A DNA stretch of 64,000 bases from Halomonas alimentaria (GCF_009902005.1 NZ_WUTT01000001.1:621501-685500), one strand, 5' to 3'; counted from the first letter of the stretch, positions 27,103 through 36,044 are shown. The notes: generated from the letters alone by a model not told the origin. Numbers and translations are program-made.

Positions 27103-28944
27103 ATGCTGGCGGTATGGGTCGAACAGCTGCTGGGATTTGCCTCGGGAGCGCTCAAGGCGATTCGCCAGGACGAGCGCTATCCGACGCTGATGGCCTGGGC
27201 TCGGGAAGAGGGACCCGCGCTGGTGGGTGGCAATCTGCCGCTGGCCCAGGCGCTGGCGCCGGAACTGTGGTCCCAGGCGCCGCTGGCGCGCCTGGATTTC
27301 CGCTGCGAGCCACTGGCGCGCCCGGGGCGTAACGAACCCTGCTGGTGTGACTCCGGCCGCAAGACCAAGCACTGCTGTGGCGCCGTGACACTGCCTGGCT
27401 CGGTGCCCGATCACTTGATGTGGATGCTCTCGCTGCGTGACTGGAAGGGCGACACCCTCAAGGCGGCGCTGGCCAGTGGCCGGGCCCCGGCCCAGGCGCT
27501 GCTCGAGGCGGGCTTGATCGCCGCCGAGACCGGCCAGCGCGGGCGCGCCCAGCAGATTCTCGAGTCGCTGTTCGAGCGTGGCGACTGGTCGCGGCTGCCG
27601 GAGCAGGCCGAACCCGCTTTCGAGATCCTCATCGACCTCTATCAGGAGCGCGGCTTCCATCGCAAGCGCGAGAGTCTGCTCGATGCCGTGCTCGAGCACG
27701 GTCCGCTGTTCCTGCGCGGCGTGGCCCTGGAGCGGCTGTGCCTGATGCACCTCGACAACGACGACCTGGACAGCGCCCGCGCCGCCTTCGTGCGCGCCCA
27801 GCAGGCCCTGCCCGACTCGCCCACTCTGGCCTATATCGAGGCCATGCTGCTGCTCCACGAGGGGCATGAAGAGGAGGCCGCCGAACGGGCCCGCTTCTGG
27901 TTCCGGCGCCTGGCTCGCCAGGGCGACCTGGATCCCGATCAGCTGCAGTTCCTCGCCGATCTGGCCGAGAATCCCGGCGCCACCCTGGCCGAACAGCTGC
28001 TCAACGCCGAGGAGGACTTGGCCGAGCCCCTGGCCTCCCTGCAGGCGCTCCTCGAGGAGCTGCCCATCGCGCCGCGCCTAGCCGTGTCATGCACAGCGGA
28101 AGGCCGGCTCGAATATCACACCACTGCCCGCGAAGACACCCTGCACGCTGCCTGGCGCCAGGTGTTTCCCGTGTCTGCCGTCTCCGACTCGCCGCTGGGG
28201 CTCGAGGATGACCCCTGGCCGAGCGCTGCGGAGTGGCTCCCCGAGCTCTGCAGCCACCCCGAATGGCTGGATGCCCCGGCGGTGGTCCAGGAGCTGGCGC
28301 TGGCGTTGACCACGCGCTTCGGCAGCCTGCCATGGATGGCTCCCAGCCTGTTTGTGCCGCTGGCCAGCCGGCTGGAGCGCTGGCTCGAACAGGTGGCGGC
28401 CGAAGGTCCCGGTACCCTGGCCTGGGAGGATGCCGACAACGCCCTGCTGTTGCGTACGGGGCTGGCGCTGGTGGTGGGCATGGAGCGCGGCGCCCGGGAG
28501 CGTTCCCGCCAGCTGGCCGAACGCCTGCTGGTCCTGGACAACCATGACAGCCTGGGCCTGCGGGAGCTGGTGCTCGATCAGCTGCTGCGGGATGGCCGCG
28601 ACAGCGATGCCCTGGCGCTCAGCGAGCAGCCGCCCGAAGCCGAGGCCGAGGGGCCGGCACTGGGCGTGCTGATGGGGCGGGCCCTGGCACTCTATCGCCT
28701 CGACCGGCCCGACGAGGCCGTCCAGGCACTGGCCGAGACCCAGGCACACAACGCCCATGCACTGAAACTGCTGTGCGCCGACACTCCACGGCCGCTGTCG
28801 GGAAATGATGATGACCCCGCCGAGCCCGGCAGCCGCGCCGAGGCCTGGCAGTACCGCACTCTGATGCGCGACCAGTGGCGGGCGACCCCGGGGGCGCTCG
28901 CCTGGCTGCAGGGGTGGCTGGATGGCGAGGCGCATCGCCGATAA
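27103..28944 (+). CDS. SEC-C motif and tetratricopeptide-like protein
   Basis: This 613-residue protein carries a zinc-binding SEC-C motif at about residues 75-93 (RNEPCWCDSGRKTKHCCG), similar to the C-terminal motif of SecA. The remainder is helical and Leu/Ala/Glu-rich, with repeated two-helix units such as IAAETGQRGRAQQILESLFE and RAAFVRAQQALPDSPTLAY, typical of TPR solenoids. The ATG at 27103 is preceded by GGAG at 27093-27096; a GTG at 27091 would add four residues. SEC-C proteins often contact ribosomes or the translocon, but no specific function can be assigned. The 249 bases before it show no gene. Confidence 0.75.
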   Translation: MLAVWVEQLLGFASGALKAIRQDERYPTLMAWAREEGPALVGGNLPLAQALAPELWSQAPLARLDFRCEPLARPGRNEPCWCDSGRKTKHCCGAVTLPGSVPDHLMWMLSLRDWKGDTLKAALASGRAPAQALLEAGLIAAETGQRGRAQQILESLFERGDWSRLPEQAEPAFEILIDLYQERGFHRKRESLLDAVLEHGPLFLRGVALERLCLMHLDNDDLDSARAAFVRAQQALPDSPTLAYIEAMLLLHEGHEEEAAERARFWFRRLARQGDLDPDQLQFLADLAENPGATLAEQLLNAEEDLAEPLASLQALLEELPIAPRLAVSCTAEGRLEYHTTAREDTLHAAWRQVFPVSAVSDSPLGLEDDPWPSAAEWLPELCSHPEWLDAPAVVQELALALTTRFGSLPWMAPSLFVPLASRLERWLEQVAAEGPGTLAWEDADNALLLRTGLALVVGMERGARERSRQLAERLLVLDNHDSLGLRELVLDQLLRDGRDSDALALSEQPPEAEAEGPALGVLMGRALALYRLDRPDEAVQALAETQAHNAHALKLLCADTPRPLSGNDDDPAEPGSRAEAWQYRTLMRDQWRATPGALAWLQGWLDGEAHRR

Positions 28945-28961
28945 ATCGGGCTCCCACGGGG

Positions 28962-30329
28962 TTACTGGGCGGTCGGCATCGGCGCCGGCACCAGTTCCCG
29001 GTCGCGGCTGATCCATAGCGCCAGCAGCACCGCCGGAATCCCCATGACGGCGGAGATCATGAAGAAGGTGGCGTAGCCCTCGACCTCGACCACCAGCCCA
29101 CCGAAGCCGCTCAGGAACTTGCCGGGCAGGGTCATCAGCGACGAGAACAGCGCGTACTGTGTCGCGGTGTAGGCGCGCGATGTCAGGCTGGAGAGAAAGG
29201 CGATAAACACCGCACTGGCCAGGCCGTTGGCCAGGTTGTCGCCGATGATGGCCATCACCAGCAGCGGCAGGCTCTGGCCGGTGAGCGCCAGGGCGGTGAA
29301 CAGCAGGTTGGTCAGCGCCGCCGCGGTGGCGCCCAGCACCAGGATGGGGCCGATGCCATAGCGTGCCACCAGCAGCCCACCCAGCATGCCCCCGGCGATG
29401 CTCATGGCGATCCCGAAGGCGTTGGTGACGTTGGCGATCTCGGTCAGCGTGAACCCCAGGTCGATATACAGCGGGTTGGCCATGGAGGCCATGGCCAGGT
29501 CGCTGATCCGGAATACCGCTACGAAGATCAGCAGCCACAGGGCCTTGCGCCGATAGCGGGTAAAGAAATCGGTGAAGGGGCAGACGATGGCGCCGATCCC
29601 CCAGGCGCCCAGGCGCCGCAGCGTCCTCGGCTTGCCGCGGCTGGCCCGCAGGAAGGCGCGCACGCGCGGCTCATGGATCAGCTGGCTGGTCAACGAGAGC
29701 CGCTCGGGCTCGGGGCGCACCAGCACCGTCACCACGCCGATGCCGACCAGCGCGGCCATGGTCAGGTAGGCCGCCTCCCAGGAGAGCCAGGAGGCGACAT
29801 AGAGCGCTCCGGCACCGGCCGCCAGCAGGCCGCCGCGATAGCCGATGATATAGGTCGAGGCCATGGCCGCCTGGATGTCCTCCGGCGCCGACTCGATGCG
29901 AAAGGCGTCGATGGCGATATCCTGGGTGGCGCTGCCGAAGGCGACCAGCAGGGCGAAGGCGGCCACCAGTGGCAGGTGACCCACCGGGTCTACCCCGGCG
30001 AGTCCCACCAGGCCGGCGACGATCAGCGCCTGTGCCAGCAGCATCCAGCCGCGGCGCTGGCCGAGGTGGCGGGTCAGCAGTGGCAGTGGCAGGCGGTCCA
30101 CCACCGGGGCCCAGAAGAACTTGATCGAGTAGAGCATGCCGATCCAGGCGAAGAAGCCGATCGCCGCTACCTCGACGCCGTCGCTGCGCAGCCAGGCCGA
30201 GAGTGTGGAGAACACCAGCAGGAAGGGCAGGCCGGCGGAGAAGCCCAGGAACAGCATGGTGATGACGGGGGCGCGCAGGTAGATCGCCAGGGAGGCTAGC
30301 CAGCTTCTCTGGACGGTAGGCGTCGGCAT
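28962..30329 (-). CDS. ampG: AmpG-type muropeptide permease (MFS)
   Basis: This 455-residue major-facilitator protein would import anhydro-muropeptides for peptidoglycan recycling and beta-lactamase regulation. About 12 hydrophobic segments are visible. The N-terminal MLFLGFSAGLPFLLVFSTLS, GMLYSIKFFWAPVVDRLPLP and RRGWMLLAQ are AmpG hallmarks. FGSATQDIAIDAFRIESA and TATQYALFSSLMTLPGKFLS are other conserved stretches. AAGGAG precedes the ATG. It is divergent from rfaH and convergent with the SEC-C gene. Confidence 0.9.
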   Translation of the reverse strand: MPTPTVQRSWLASLAIYLRAPVITMLFLGFSAGLPFLLVFSTLSAWLRSDGVEVAAIGFFAWIGMLYSIKFFWAPVVDRLPLPLLTRHLGQRRGWMLLAQALIVAGLVGLAGVDPVGHLPLVAAFALLVAFGSATQDIAIDAFRIESAPEDIQAAMASTYIIGYRGGLLAAGAGALYVASWLSWEAAYLTMAALVGIGVVTVLVRPEPERLSLTSQLIHEPRVRAFLRASRGKPRTLRRLGAWGIGAIVCPFTDFFTRYRRKALWLLIFVAVFRISDLAMASMANPLYIDLGFTLTEIANVTNAFGIAMSIAGGMLGGLLVARYGIGPILVLGATAAALTNLLFTALALTGQSLPLLVMAIIGDNLANGLASAVFIAFLSSLTSRAYTATQYALFSSLMTLPGKFLSGFGGLVVEVEGYATFFMISAVMGIPAVLLALWISRDRELVPAPMPTAQ

Positions 30330-30467
30330 GGGGCTCTCCTTGCAACGGTGTTAGAATCCTTGCCTCTTTCGCCGGGCTCCCGGCCTGCGAGACGGGTCGC
30401 GCAGGGCAGCAGCCGATTGTTGCAGAGCCCCGGCAGCGATACCAGCGTGCAGCGTGAAGGGAGAATC

Positions 30468-31001
30468 ATGAACGAGAGCGATGTGATCCGCGACGAAGGT
30501 GAAGCAGCGGTACCTCGCTGGTATGCGATCCAGTGCAAGGGCGGCGAATCCTTCCGCGCCACCGAAAACCTGGTCAATCAGGGCTTCGAGGTCTTTCATC
30601 CGGTGCTCGAGGTGCAGAAGAAGCGCCGCGGCAAGCTGACCTGGGTGGTCGAGCCGCTGTTTCCCTATTACCTGTTCATCCGCCTCGACCGGCTGGTGAG
30701 CAACTGGCGACCCATTCGTTCCACCCGAGGCGTGCTGAAGCTGGTCAGCTTCGGCGAGACGCCCATCGCCGTGGATGATGCCCTGGTGGAGACGCTGCGC
30801 GAGAAGGGCAGCGAGCGCGACCAGGATGCCAACCTCTACTTCCACGCTGGCGAGGCGGTGCAGATCACCGACGGCCCCTTCAAGGAGCTGCAGGCGGTGT
30901 TCGAGAGCCACAAGGGTGAGGAGCGCGCCATCGTGCTGCTCAACCTGCTGCATCGCCAGCAGCGCCTGGAGATGCCGGTGGCCAATCTGCGCCGCAACTG
31001 A
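30468..31001 (+). CDS. rfaH: Transcription antitermination factor RfaH
   Basis: This 177-residue NusG paralogue is recruited to ops-containing operons, usually lipopolysaccharide or capsule genes, and reduces termination. The NGN domain shows RWYAIQCKGGESFRATENL, FHPVLEVQKKRRGKLTW and EPLFPYYLFIRLD. RPIRSTRGVLKLVSFGE and the C-terminal KOW region VQITDGPFKELQAVFE follow. The length is nearer RfaH (162) than NusG. The start is the ATG at 30468 with AAGGGA upstream; the longer frame lacks family similarity. No ops element was spotted in the window. Confidence 0.88.
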   Translation: MNESDVIRDEGEAAVPRWYAIQCKGGESFRATENLVNQGFEVFHPVLEVQKKRRGKLTWVVEPLFPYYLFIRLDRLVSNWRPIRSTRGVLKLVSFGETPIAVDDALVETLREKGSERDQDANLYFHAGEAVQITDGPFKELQAVFESHKGEERAIVLLNLLHRQQRLEMPVANLRRN

Positions 31002-31054
31002 GCCGGTCACCACCGCCGGCTTCCACCCGTGATACCCCCATTCAGGAGATCCGC

Positions 31055-31561
31055 ATGACCATTGCCCCTCAGCGCGTCGTCACCCTGCACTATGTCCTCA
31101 GTGACGCCGACGGCCAGGTCCTCGATGACTCCCGTGCCCGCCAGCAGCCCCTCGAGTACCTGCATGGCCACCACAATATCGTCGCCGGCCTGGAGCGAGC
31201 CCTGGATGGACAGGATACCGGGGCCGAGCTGACCGTGACCCTGATGCCGGCCGAGGCCTACGGCCTGCGCGACGAGGCGCTGCAGCGCGAGGTGGGGCGT
31301 GACGCCTTCCCGGTTCCCGAGCTCACGCCGGGCATGCGCTTCCAGACGCCCGGGGATGATGGTCCCGAAATCGTCACCGTCATCGAGGTGCGCGATGACA
31401 GCGTGCTGATCGACACCAACCACCCGCTGGCCGGCCACACCCTGCGCTATGCGCTCCAGGTCCTGTCGGTGCGTGATGCCACTCGTGCCGAGCTGGCCAA
31501 GGGCCACCCCCTGCCCCCCGACACCGATCACACCCAGGTCGAGGACAAGAAGCTGCCGTGA
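31055..31561 (+). CDS. slyD: FKBP-type peptidyl-prolyl isomerase, SlyD-like
   Basis: This 168-residue protein has the SlyD/FkpB fold: VTLHYVLSDADGQVLDDSR, the insert-in-flap start PLEYLHGHHNIVAGLERAL, and VTLMPAEAYGLRDE. It would catalyse prolyl isomerisation and act as a chaperone. The His/Cys-rich metal-binding tail of E. coli SlyD is absent; the protein ends in Asp/Lys residues with two His (DTDHTQVEDKKLP region). AGGAGA precedes the ATG. A large inverted repeat begins at the stop codon. Confidence 0.88.
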   Translation: MTIAPQRVVTLHYVLSDADGQVLDDSRARQQPLEYLHGHHNIVAGLERALDGQDTGAELTVTLMPAEAYGLRDEALQREVGRDAFPVPELTPGMRFQTPGDDGPEIVTVIEVRDDSVLIDTNHPLAGHTLRYALQVLSVRDATRAELAKGHPLPPDTDHTQVEDKKLP

Positions 31562-31632
31562 AAACTGACCTGAATCAATTACGCTCCCTCTCTCGTCAGC
31601 CCCCGGGGCGTAACTTGATTCAGGTCAGGTTT
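31562..31632. repeat. Long inverted repeat after slyD with mirrored FNR-like sites
   Basis: The arms 31562-31584 and 31608-31632 match over 23 bases with two single-base insertions in the right arm. The loop is 23 bases. Each arm contains the same 14-mer: CTGACCTGAATCAA at 31565-31578 and its exact complement TTGATTCAGGTCAG at 31615-31628, with centres 50 bases apart. The right copy is placed like an activator site. The structure could also fold as an RNA hairpin ending slyD transcription. Confidence 0.8.
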
Positions 31633-31656
31633 CCCCTTGCCTTCCCGGTCTACAGT
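31615..31656 (+). promoter_or_regulatory. FNR/Anr-type class II promoter
   Basis: TTGATTCAGGTCAG (31615-31628) fits the FNR/Anr pattern TTGAT-N4-ATCAA in 8 of 10 positions. TACAGT at 31651-31656 is a -10 element, so transcription should start near 31663. The site centre is then at -41.5, the position of class II FNR activation. The small membrane gene starts at 31691 with a GGGGAGGA ribosome site. Confidence 0.6.
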
Positions 31657-31690
31657 GCACTCAACACATCGAGTCGGGGAGGACACCACC

Positions 31691-31801
31691 ATGTATCTGG
31701 ATGACGCCGTAATCTTCGGGTTGGTCACCGTCGCGATGATGATCGCTTTCATGGGTGGCTGGATTGCCTTCATCGTGCGGGACCACCGCAAGAAGCACTG
31801 A
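31691..31801 (+). CDS. 36-residue single-helix membrane protein, CcoM-like
   Basis: This small gene encodes a start of MYLDDAVIFGLVTVAMMIAF, then a hydrophobic stretch to about residue 29, ending RDHRKKH. Residues 8-29 form one membrane helix with an acidic N-terminus and a basic C-terminus. GGGGAGGA lies 7 bases before the ATG, and a strong terminator follows the stop. The pattern of acidic start, VI-GLVTV core, FI end and basic tail resembles, from memory, CcoM, the small subunit of cbb3-type cytochrome oxidase in Pseudomonas. The FNR/Anr-type promoter supports a low-oxygen respiratory role. The family assignment is inference. Confidence 0.65.
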   Translation: MYLDDAVIFGLVTVAMMIAFMGGWIAFIVRDHRKKH

Positions 31802-31853
31802 AGCCAGCCGCAGCACGAGTCGTCAGGGGAGGGGGGAGTTTTTCCCCCCAGTG

Positions 31854-31883
31854 GGCCGACCTTCACGGGTCGGCCTTTTTTTT
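31854..31883 (+). terminator. Intrinsic terminator
   Basis: GGCCGACC (31854-31861) and GGTCGGCC (31868-31875) form a perfect 8-bp stem with a 6-base loop, followed by eight T. This is the clearest Rho-independent terminator in the window. It ends the small membrane-protein transcript. A weaker G6/C6 hairpin precedes it at about 31832-31849. Confidence 0.93.
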
Positions 31884-32029
31884 CGTGTGTGATCAGCCGG
31901 TGTCGCGGTTCGGCAACGCCCGTGGAACAAATCGACAACGCTTCTCCGGCGGCGGCATCTCGCGGCCTCAGTGGCTAGGATGAACAGTGTTCGATCATGA
32001 CACTGCTCGCCGAGCCGCAGGAGGTTCCC

Positions 32030-32446
32030 ATGTCACACCACGAGCATGAAATCGAGGCCGCCGAGACCCATCGCCGGCGTCGGCGCCGGCTCCTCGCCAC
32101 CCTCGGCGTGGGTCTGGCCGGTGCCTATGTTGCCCCCACGCTGTTCAGCGTCGGCCAGGCCCAGGCCTGGGATGGGCGCCGCCGTTCGCGTCCCAGTCGC
32201 TCCCGGCCAAGCTGGTCGCGCCCCAGCCGCTCCCGGCCCAGCCGCTACGACGGCGCCTATCGGCGGCACGAGCGGGCCCGCCAGGAGCGCCACTATCGCC
32301 GCGGCGATGACCGCTATCGCCGGGACGACCGCTACTACTCGCGGCGTGAATACGAGCACGACCGTCGCCGGCTGCGCGATTATCGTGAAGACCCGGTGAC
32401 CATCGTCGAGGATATCGTCTTCGGTCGCCCCGATCGCCGCTGGTAA
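32030..32446 (+). CDS. Arg/Ser-rich protein with Tat-like signal, unrecognised
   Basis: This 138-residue protein has a His/Glu-rich start, a run of six Arg followed by LLATLGVGLAGAYVAPTLFS, and a likely cut after GQAQA. This resembles a twin-arginine signal. The mature part has RPSRSRPSWSRPSRSRPSRY, then Arg/Tyr/Asp-rich sequence to the end. The ATG at 32030 has AGGAGG at 32019-32024. The stop codon overlaps the next gene's ATG by one base (TAATG), so translation is coupled. The repeated Arg-Pro-Ser units offer many Ser residues to the kinase-like partner downstream. No function is known to me, and an exported structural or cofactor-binding protein is also possible. Confidence 0.7.
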   Translation: MSHHEHEIEAAETHRRRRRRLLATLGVGLAGAYVAPTLFSVGQAQAWDGRRRSRPSRSRPSWSRPSRSRPSRYDGAYRRHERARQERHYRRGDDRYRRDDRYYSRREYEHDRRRLRDYREDPVTIVEDIVFGRPDRRW

Positions 32447-33645
32447 TGGTCGACGCCCAGGATATTTCCCTGCCCGGCCTCGGACGCATTCTGCGCGTGC
32501 AGGAGGCGCCCGAGGTCGTCGCGGCCCTGAGCCAGGCGTTGCCCGGCTGGCCACTCTCCGTCGCGCGTGCCCGGGGCCTGGCACCGGCCATCCGCCTGCG
32601 GCGCAGTCGCGGAGGCTATCTGCAGCGCTCGCCCCAGCTGCCCCGAGGTCTCGAACTGCCGACGCCGGCCTCGGCGGTGTGCAGCCTGATCGCGGATCTG
32701 GGTGGCGAGTGTCTCGATCGGGATGGCTCGCTGTTGGGCCTGCACTGCGCCAGCGTGGAGGTGGATGGCCGCCTGGTGCTGTTTCCCGAGAGCCATCGCG
32801 CCGGCAAGAGCACCCTGGCGGTGGCCTTTGCCGCGGCCGGTTACCGGCTGTTCGGCGATGATGTGCTGGGCCTGACGCGGGAAGGGAATGGCGTGGGCCT
32901 GGGCATCGCGCCTCGGCTGCGCCTGCCGCTGCCCCAGACGTTGGCTCCGGAGCTCCTCGACTATGCCGAGGCCCATGCCGGCCCCGAGGATGCCCGCTAC
33001 CGCTTCGTGGTGCCGCCCGGGAATACCCTGGCTCGCCATGGCGAATCGGGTCCGGTGGGGGCGCTGGTGCTGCTGGAGCGTGATGACCAGGCGAGTATTC
33101 CCGAGGTCGTCCGGCTTCAGCCGCGAGAGGGGCTGTTGCAGCTGCTCTCCCAGAACTTTGCCCGGCATGCCGCTCCCGAATCGCTCATGGCACACCTGCT
33201 GCCGCTGCTGCAGCGCGTGCCCTGCCTGCTGCTGCGCTATGCCGAGCCGCTGGCAGCGGCTCGCCACCTGGGCGCCGTTCTCGCGGGTGAAAAGGGCGAG
33301 GTCGGTCAGGGAGAGAGCGACAGGTTCGTGGTGGCCAGGCGTGAGGCCTCGCCGCCTAGCGGCCCGGTGCCCGCAGGGCGGCGCTGGCGGGCAAGGCATG
33401 AGGTACGACGCTATCCCCTGGGCCACGAGCTGTTCCTGATCCAGCCCGCCAGCGGTGTCATCCACCGCCTCAACGCCACCGGCGAGGCGGTGTGGAGACT
33501 GCTGTGTCAGGAGCCGCTCAGCGGGGAGGAGCTGGGGGAGCTGTTGGCCGAACACTTCGGTGAGCCGCTCGAGTCGGTCAGCGAAGATGTCGGCTGGTTG
33601 CTGGCGGGGCTTGCCGATGCCGGCTTGGTGGCTGCCGTCGAGTAG
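32446..33645 (+). CDS. HPr kinase-like protein fused to a PqqD domain
   Basis: This 399-residue protein has an HprK-like nucleotide-binding region at about 105-150: a P-loop in LFPESHRAGKSTLAVAFAAA followed by YRLFGDDVLGL. The C-terminal 90 residues (LGHELFLIQPASGVIHRLNA, WRLLCQEPLSGEELGELLAE) form a PqqD-like domain, the peptide-recognition fold of many RiPP pathways. HprK-related kinases and PqqD proteins are known to occur side by side, and some lasso-peptide clusters use HprK homologues to phosphorylate a Ser of the precursor. Here both are one polypeptide, coupled to an Arg/Ser-rich peptide gene. Peptide modification is therefore a reasonable hypothesis. No glycosyl or radical-SAM gene is adjacent. 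Confidence 0.75.
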   Translation: MVDAQDISLPGLGRILRVQEAPEVVAALSQALPGWPLSVARARGLAPAIRLRRSRGGYLQRSPQLPRGLELPTPASAVCSLIADLGGECLDRDGSLLGLHCASVEVDGRLVLFPESHRAGKSTLAVAFAAAGYRLFGDDVLGLTREGNGVGLGIAPRLRLPLPQTLAPELLDYAEAHAGPEDARYRFVVPPGNTLARHGESGPVGALVLLERDDQASIPEVVRLQPREGLLQLLSQNFARHAAPESLMAHLLPLLQRVPCLLLRYAEPLAAARHLGAVLAGEKGEVGQGESDRFVVARREASPPSGPVPAGRRWRARHEVRRYPLGHELFLIQPASGVIHRLNATGEAVWRLLCQEPLSGEELGELLAEHFGEPLESVSEDVGWLLAGLADAGLVAAVE

Positions 33646-33655
33646 CAGGCAGCAC

Positions 33656-34303
33656 CTATCGCTGCACCGTGACGCGCTCCTCGGCGGGGCGCCAGTGGCG
33701 CTGCCAGGCCCGCATCACACGTTCCGGGTACCAGGTCTTGCCCAGGCTGCCGTTGTAGCGGGCCAGGGCCCGGGTGAAGTCGCCGCGCTCCACTGCCAGG
33801 TAGTGGGCGAGTATCGTGCAACCATAGCGCAGGTTTCGCCACGGATCCTTGAGGTCGTCGGCGGGCAGGCCCAGTTCGCGGATCCAGAATGGCATGATCT
33901 GCATCAGTCCCACCGCGCCGGCGGAAGAAACCGCCTCGACCTGGAAGGCACTCTCCACCTGGATCAGGGCCAGTACCAGCTCGGGAGGCAGCCCCGCCAG
34001 CGTCGCCTCGTGATAGACACGACGCAGCAACTCGCTGCGCAGCATTGGATCCTTCACATGGCGCGACAGCGCCGGCTCCATGGCGGTAAACCACTGGCGT
34101 GCGGCCCACACCTCGGCCGGGTCACGGGAGATGGAGAGCGTCTCGTCGAGGGTGGTGCGCAGCGTATGTGGGGTATCCGGCAGCGGCTGGACCAGCAGCG
34201 GCCGACTATCGGCCGCCAGGGATGCCAGGAAATCGCCGTCATCAGCCGCTACACCCGCCGCCAGCAGGCTGCTTGCCAGCATGGCGGCAAGTGAGCGGCG
34301 CAT
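33656..34303 (-). CDS. Lytic transglycosylase, SLT domain
   Basis: This 215-residue exported protein has a signal peptide (RRSLAAMLASSLLAAGVA) and a C-terminal SLT lysozyme-like domain. The catalytic Glu is in LALIQVESAFQVEAVSSAGA, followed by VGLMQIMPFWI, YGCTILAHYL and ALARYNGSLGKTWYPE. It would cleave murein glycan strands to anhydro-muramic ends. The ATG at 34303 is chosen at the signal peptide. It lies 16 bases after proS on the same strand, so it is probably co-transcribed, and it is convergent with the HprK-PqqD gene. Confidence 0.88.
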   Translation of the reverse strand: MRRSLAAMLASSLLAAGVAADDGDFLASLAADSRPLLVQPLPDTPHTLRTTLDETLSISRDPAEVWAARQWFTAMEPALSRHVKDPMLRSELLRRVYHEATLAGLPPELVLALIQVESAFQVEAVSSAGAVGLMQIMPFWIRELGLPADDLKDPWRNLRYGCTILAHYLAVERGDFTRALARYNGSLGKTWYPERVMRAWQRHWRPAEERVTVQR

Positions 34304-34319
34304 CCTGGCCAAGATGAAA

Positions 34320-36044
34320 CTAGCCGAGCTGGATCTTGTGGCGCAGGAAGTCGAGGATCTCCCCGGCCGGCACCATGGTGGCTTCGCTGTCACGGCGTCC
34401 CTTGTACTCCAGTTCACCCTTGTCCAGTCCGCGATCCCCGACCACCAGGCGGTGGGGCAGGCCCATCAGCTCATGGTCGGCAAACTTCACGCCGGGGCGC
34501 AGGTCGCGGTCGTCCAGCAGTACCTCGAAACCTGCGGCGGTCAGCTCGGCGTAGAGTTTCTCCGACTCCTCGCGCACGCGCTGCGACTTGTGGGCATTCA
34601 TCGGCACCAGCGCGATATGGAAGGGAGCGATGGGGTCTGGCCAAATGATGCCGGCGTCGTCGTGGTTCTGCTCGATAGCAGCCGCCACCACGCGGGTCAC
34701 CCCGATACCATAGCAGCCCATCCAGGGATGGATGGCACGACCTTCGTCGCCCAGCACGGTGGCATTCATCGCCTCGCTGTACTTGCGCCCTAGCTGGAAG
34801 ACGTGGCCCACCTCGATGCCGCGCTTGATGGAGAGCGTGCCCTGGCCGTCCGGCGAGGGGTCCCCTTCGACCACGTTGCGGATATCGGCCACCTTGGGCA
34901 GCGCCACATCGCGCTCCCAGTTGATGCCGAAGTAATGCTTGCCATCGATATTGGCGCCGGCACCGAAGTCGCTCATCAGTGCCACCGAGCGATCGATGAT
35001 CACCGGCATGTCCAGATTGACCGGGCCCAGGGAGCCGGGACCGGCACCCACTGCGGCGCGGATCTCCTCTTCACTGGCCATTGTGAGCGGGGCGGCCACC
35101 TCGGGCAGGTTCTCGGCCTTGACCTCGTTGAGCTCATGGTCGCCACGCACCAGCAGAGCGATCAGCCCGCCCTCGGCGGCGTGGACCATCAGAGTCTTGA
35201 TCGTCTTCTCGATGGGCAGGCCGTGCTGCTCCACCAGGGCGGCGATGGTTTTGGCATCCGGCGTATCCACCAGGCGCAGCTCCTCGCCGGGCGTGGGGCG
35301 CCGGGCATCGCTGCCCAGCGGTGCCGGCAGCGCCTCGGCCTTCTCCATATTGGCCGCGTAGTCGGAGCCGGTAGAGAAGACGATGTCGTCCTCGCCGGAG
35401 TCGGCCAGCACGTGGAACTCGTGGGAGCCGGTGCCGCCGATGGCGCCGTTGTCGGCGATCACCGGACGGAAGTCCAGTCCCAGGCGGGTGAAGATCCGCG
35501 TGTAGGCGTCATACATCGCCTGGTAGGTCTCCTTGAGGGAGTCCTCGTCGACGTGGAAGGAGTAGGCATCCTTCATGATGAACTCGCGGGAGCGCATCAC
35601 TCCGAAGCGCGGGCGGATCTCGTCACGGAACTTGGTCTGGATCTGGTAGAAGTTGGCCGGCAGCTGCTTGTAGCTGGAGATCTCCTTGCGGACCAGGTCG
35701 GTGATCACTTCCTCGTGGGTGGGGCCCACGCAGTAGTCGCGATCGTGGCGGTCCTTGAGGCGCAGCAGCTCGGGGCCGTACTGCTCCCAGCGGCCGGACT
35801 CCTGCCACAGTTCGGCGGGCTGGACCGCCGGCATCAGCACCTCCTGGGCGCCGGCCCGATCCATCTCCTCGCGCACGATGCGTTCGACCTTGCGCAGGGT
35901 CTTCAGCCCCAGCGGCAGCCAGGTATAGAGGCCGGAGGTGAGGCGGCGGATCATGCCTGAACGCAGCATCAGCTGGTGGCTGATGACTTCCGCATCGGCG
36001 GGGGTTTCCTTCAGTGTGGCGATCAGCATCTGGGTGGCGCGCAT
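34320..36044 (-). CDS. proS: Prolyl-tRNA synthetase
   Basis: This 574-residue class II enzyme charges tRNA-Pro. Motif 1 is in [20 protein letters not shown], motif 2 in [20 protein letters not shown], and motif 3 in [17 protein letters not shown]. An INS editing domain (about 225-400) is indicated by the length and by [14 protein letters not shown], as in bacterial-type ProRS. The C-terminal anticodon-binding domain has [20 protein letters not shown]. Length matches E. coli ProS (572). Confidence 0.98.
   Translation of the reverse strand: MRATQMLIATLKETPADAEVISHQLMLRSGMIRRLTSGLYTWLPLGLKTLRKVERIVREEMDRAGAQEVLMPAVQPAELWQESGRWEQYGPELLRLKDRHDRDYCVGPTHEEVITDLVRKEISSYKQLPANFYQIQTKFRDEIRPRFGVMRSREFIMKDAYSFHVDEDSLKETYQAMYDAYTRIFTRLGLDFRPVIADNGAIGGTGSHEFHVLADSGEDDIVFSTGSDYAANMEKAEALPAPLGSDARRPTPGEELRLVDTPDAKTIAALVEQHGLPIEKTIKTLMVHAAEGGLIALLVRGDHELNEVKAENLPEVAAPLTMASEEEIRAAVGAGPGSLGPVNLDMPVIIDRSVALMSDFGAGANIDGKHYFGINWERDVALPKVADIRNVVEGDPSPDGQGTLSIKRGIEVGHVFQLGRKYSEAMNATVLGDEGRAIHPWMGCYGIGVTRVVAAAIEQNHDDAGIIWPDPIAPFHIALVPMNAHKSQRVREESEKLYAELTAAGFEVLLDDRDLRPGVKFADHELMGLPHRLVVGDRGLDKGELEYKGRRDSEATMVPAGEILDFLRHKIQLG

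Noticed and set aside
28087..29538. 483-codon frame covering the 3' parts of two convergent genes
   Set aside because: It crosses the SEC-C gene end and part of ampG; the sequence is out-of-frame translation of both.
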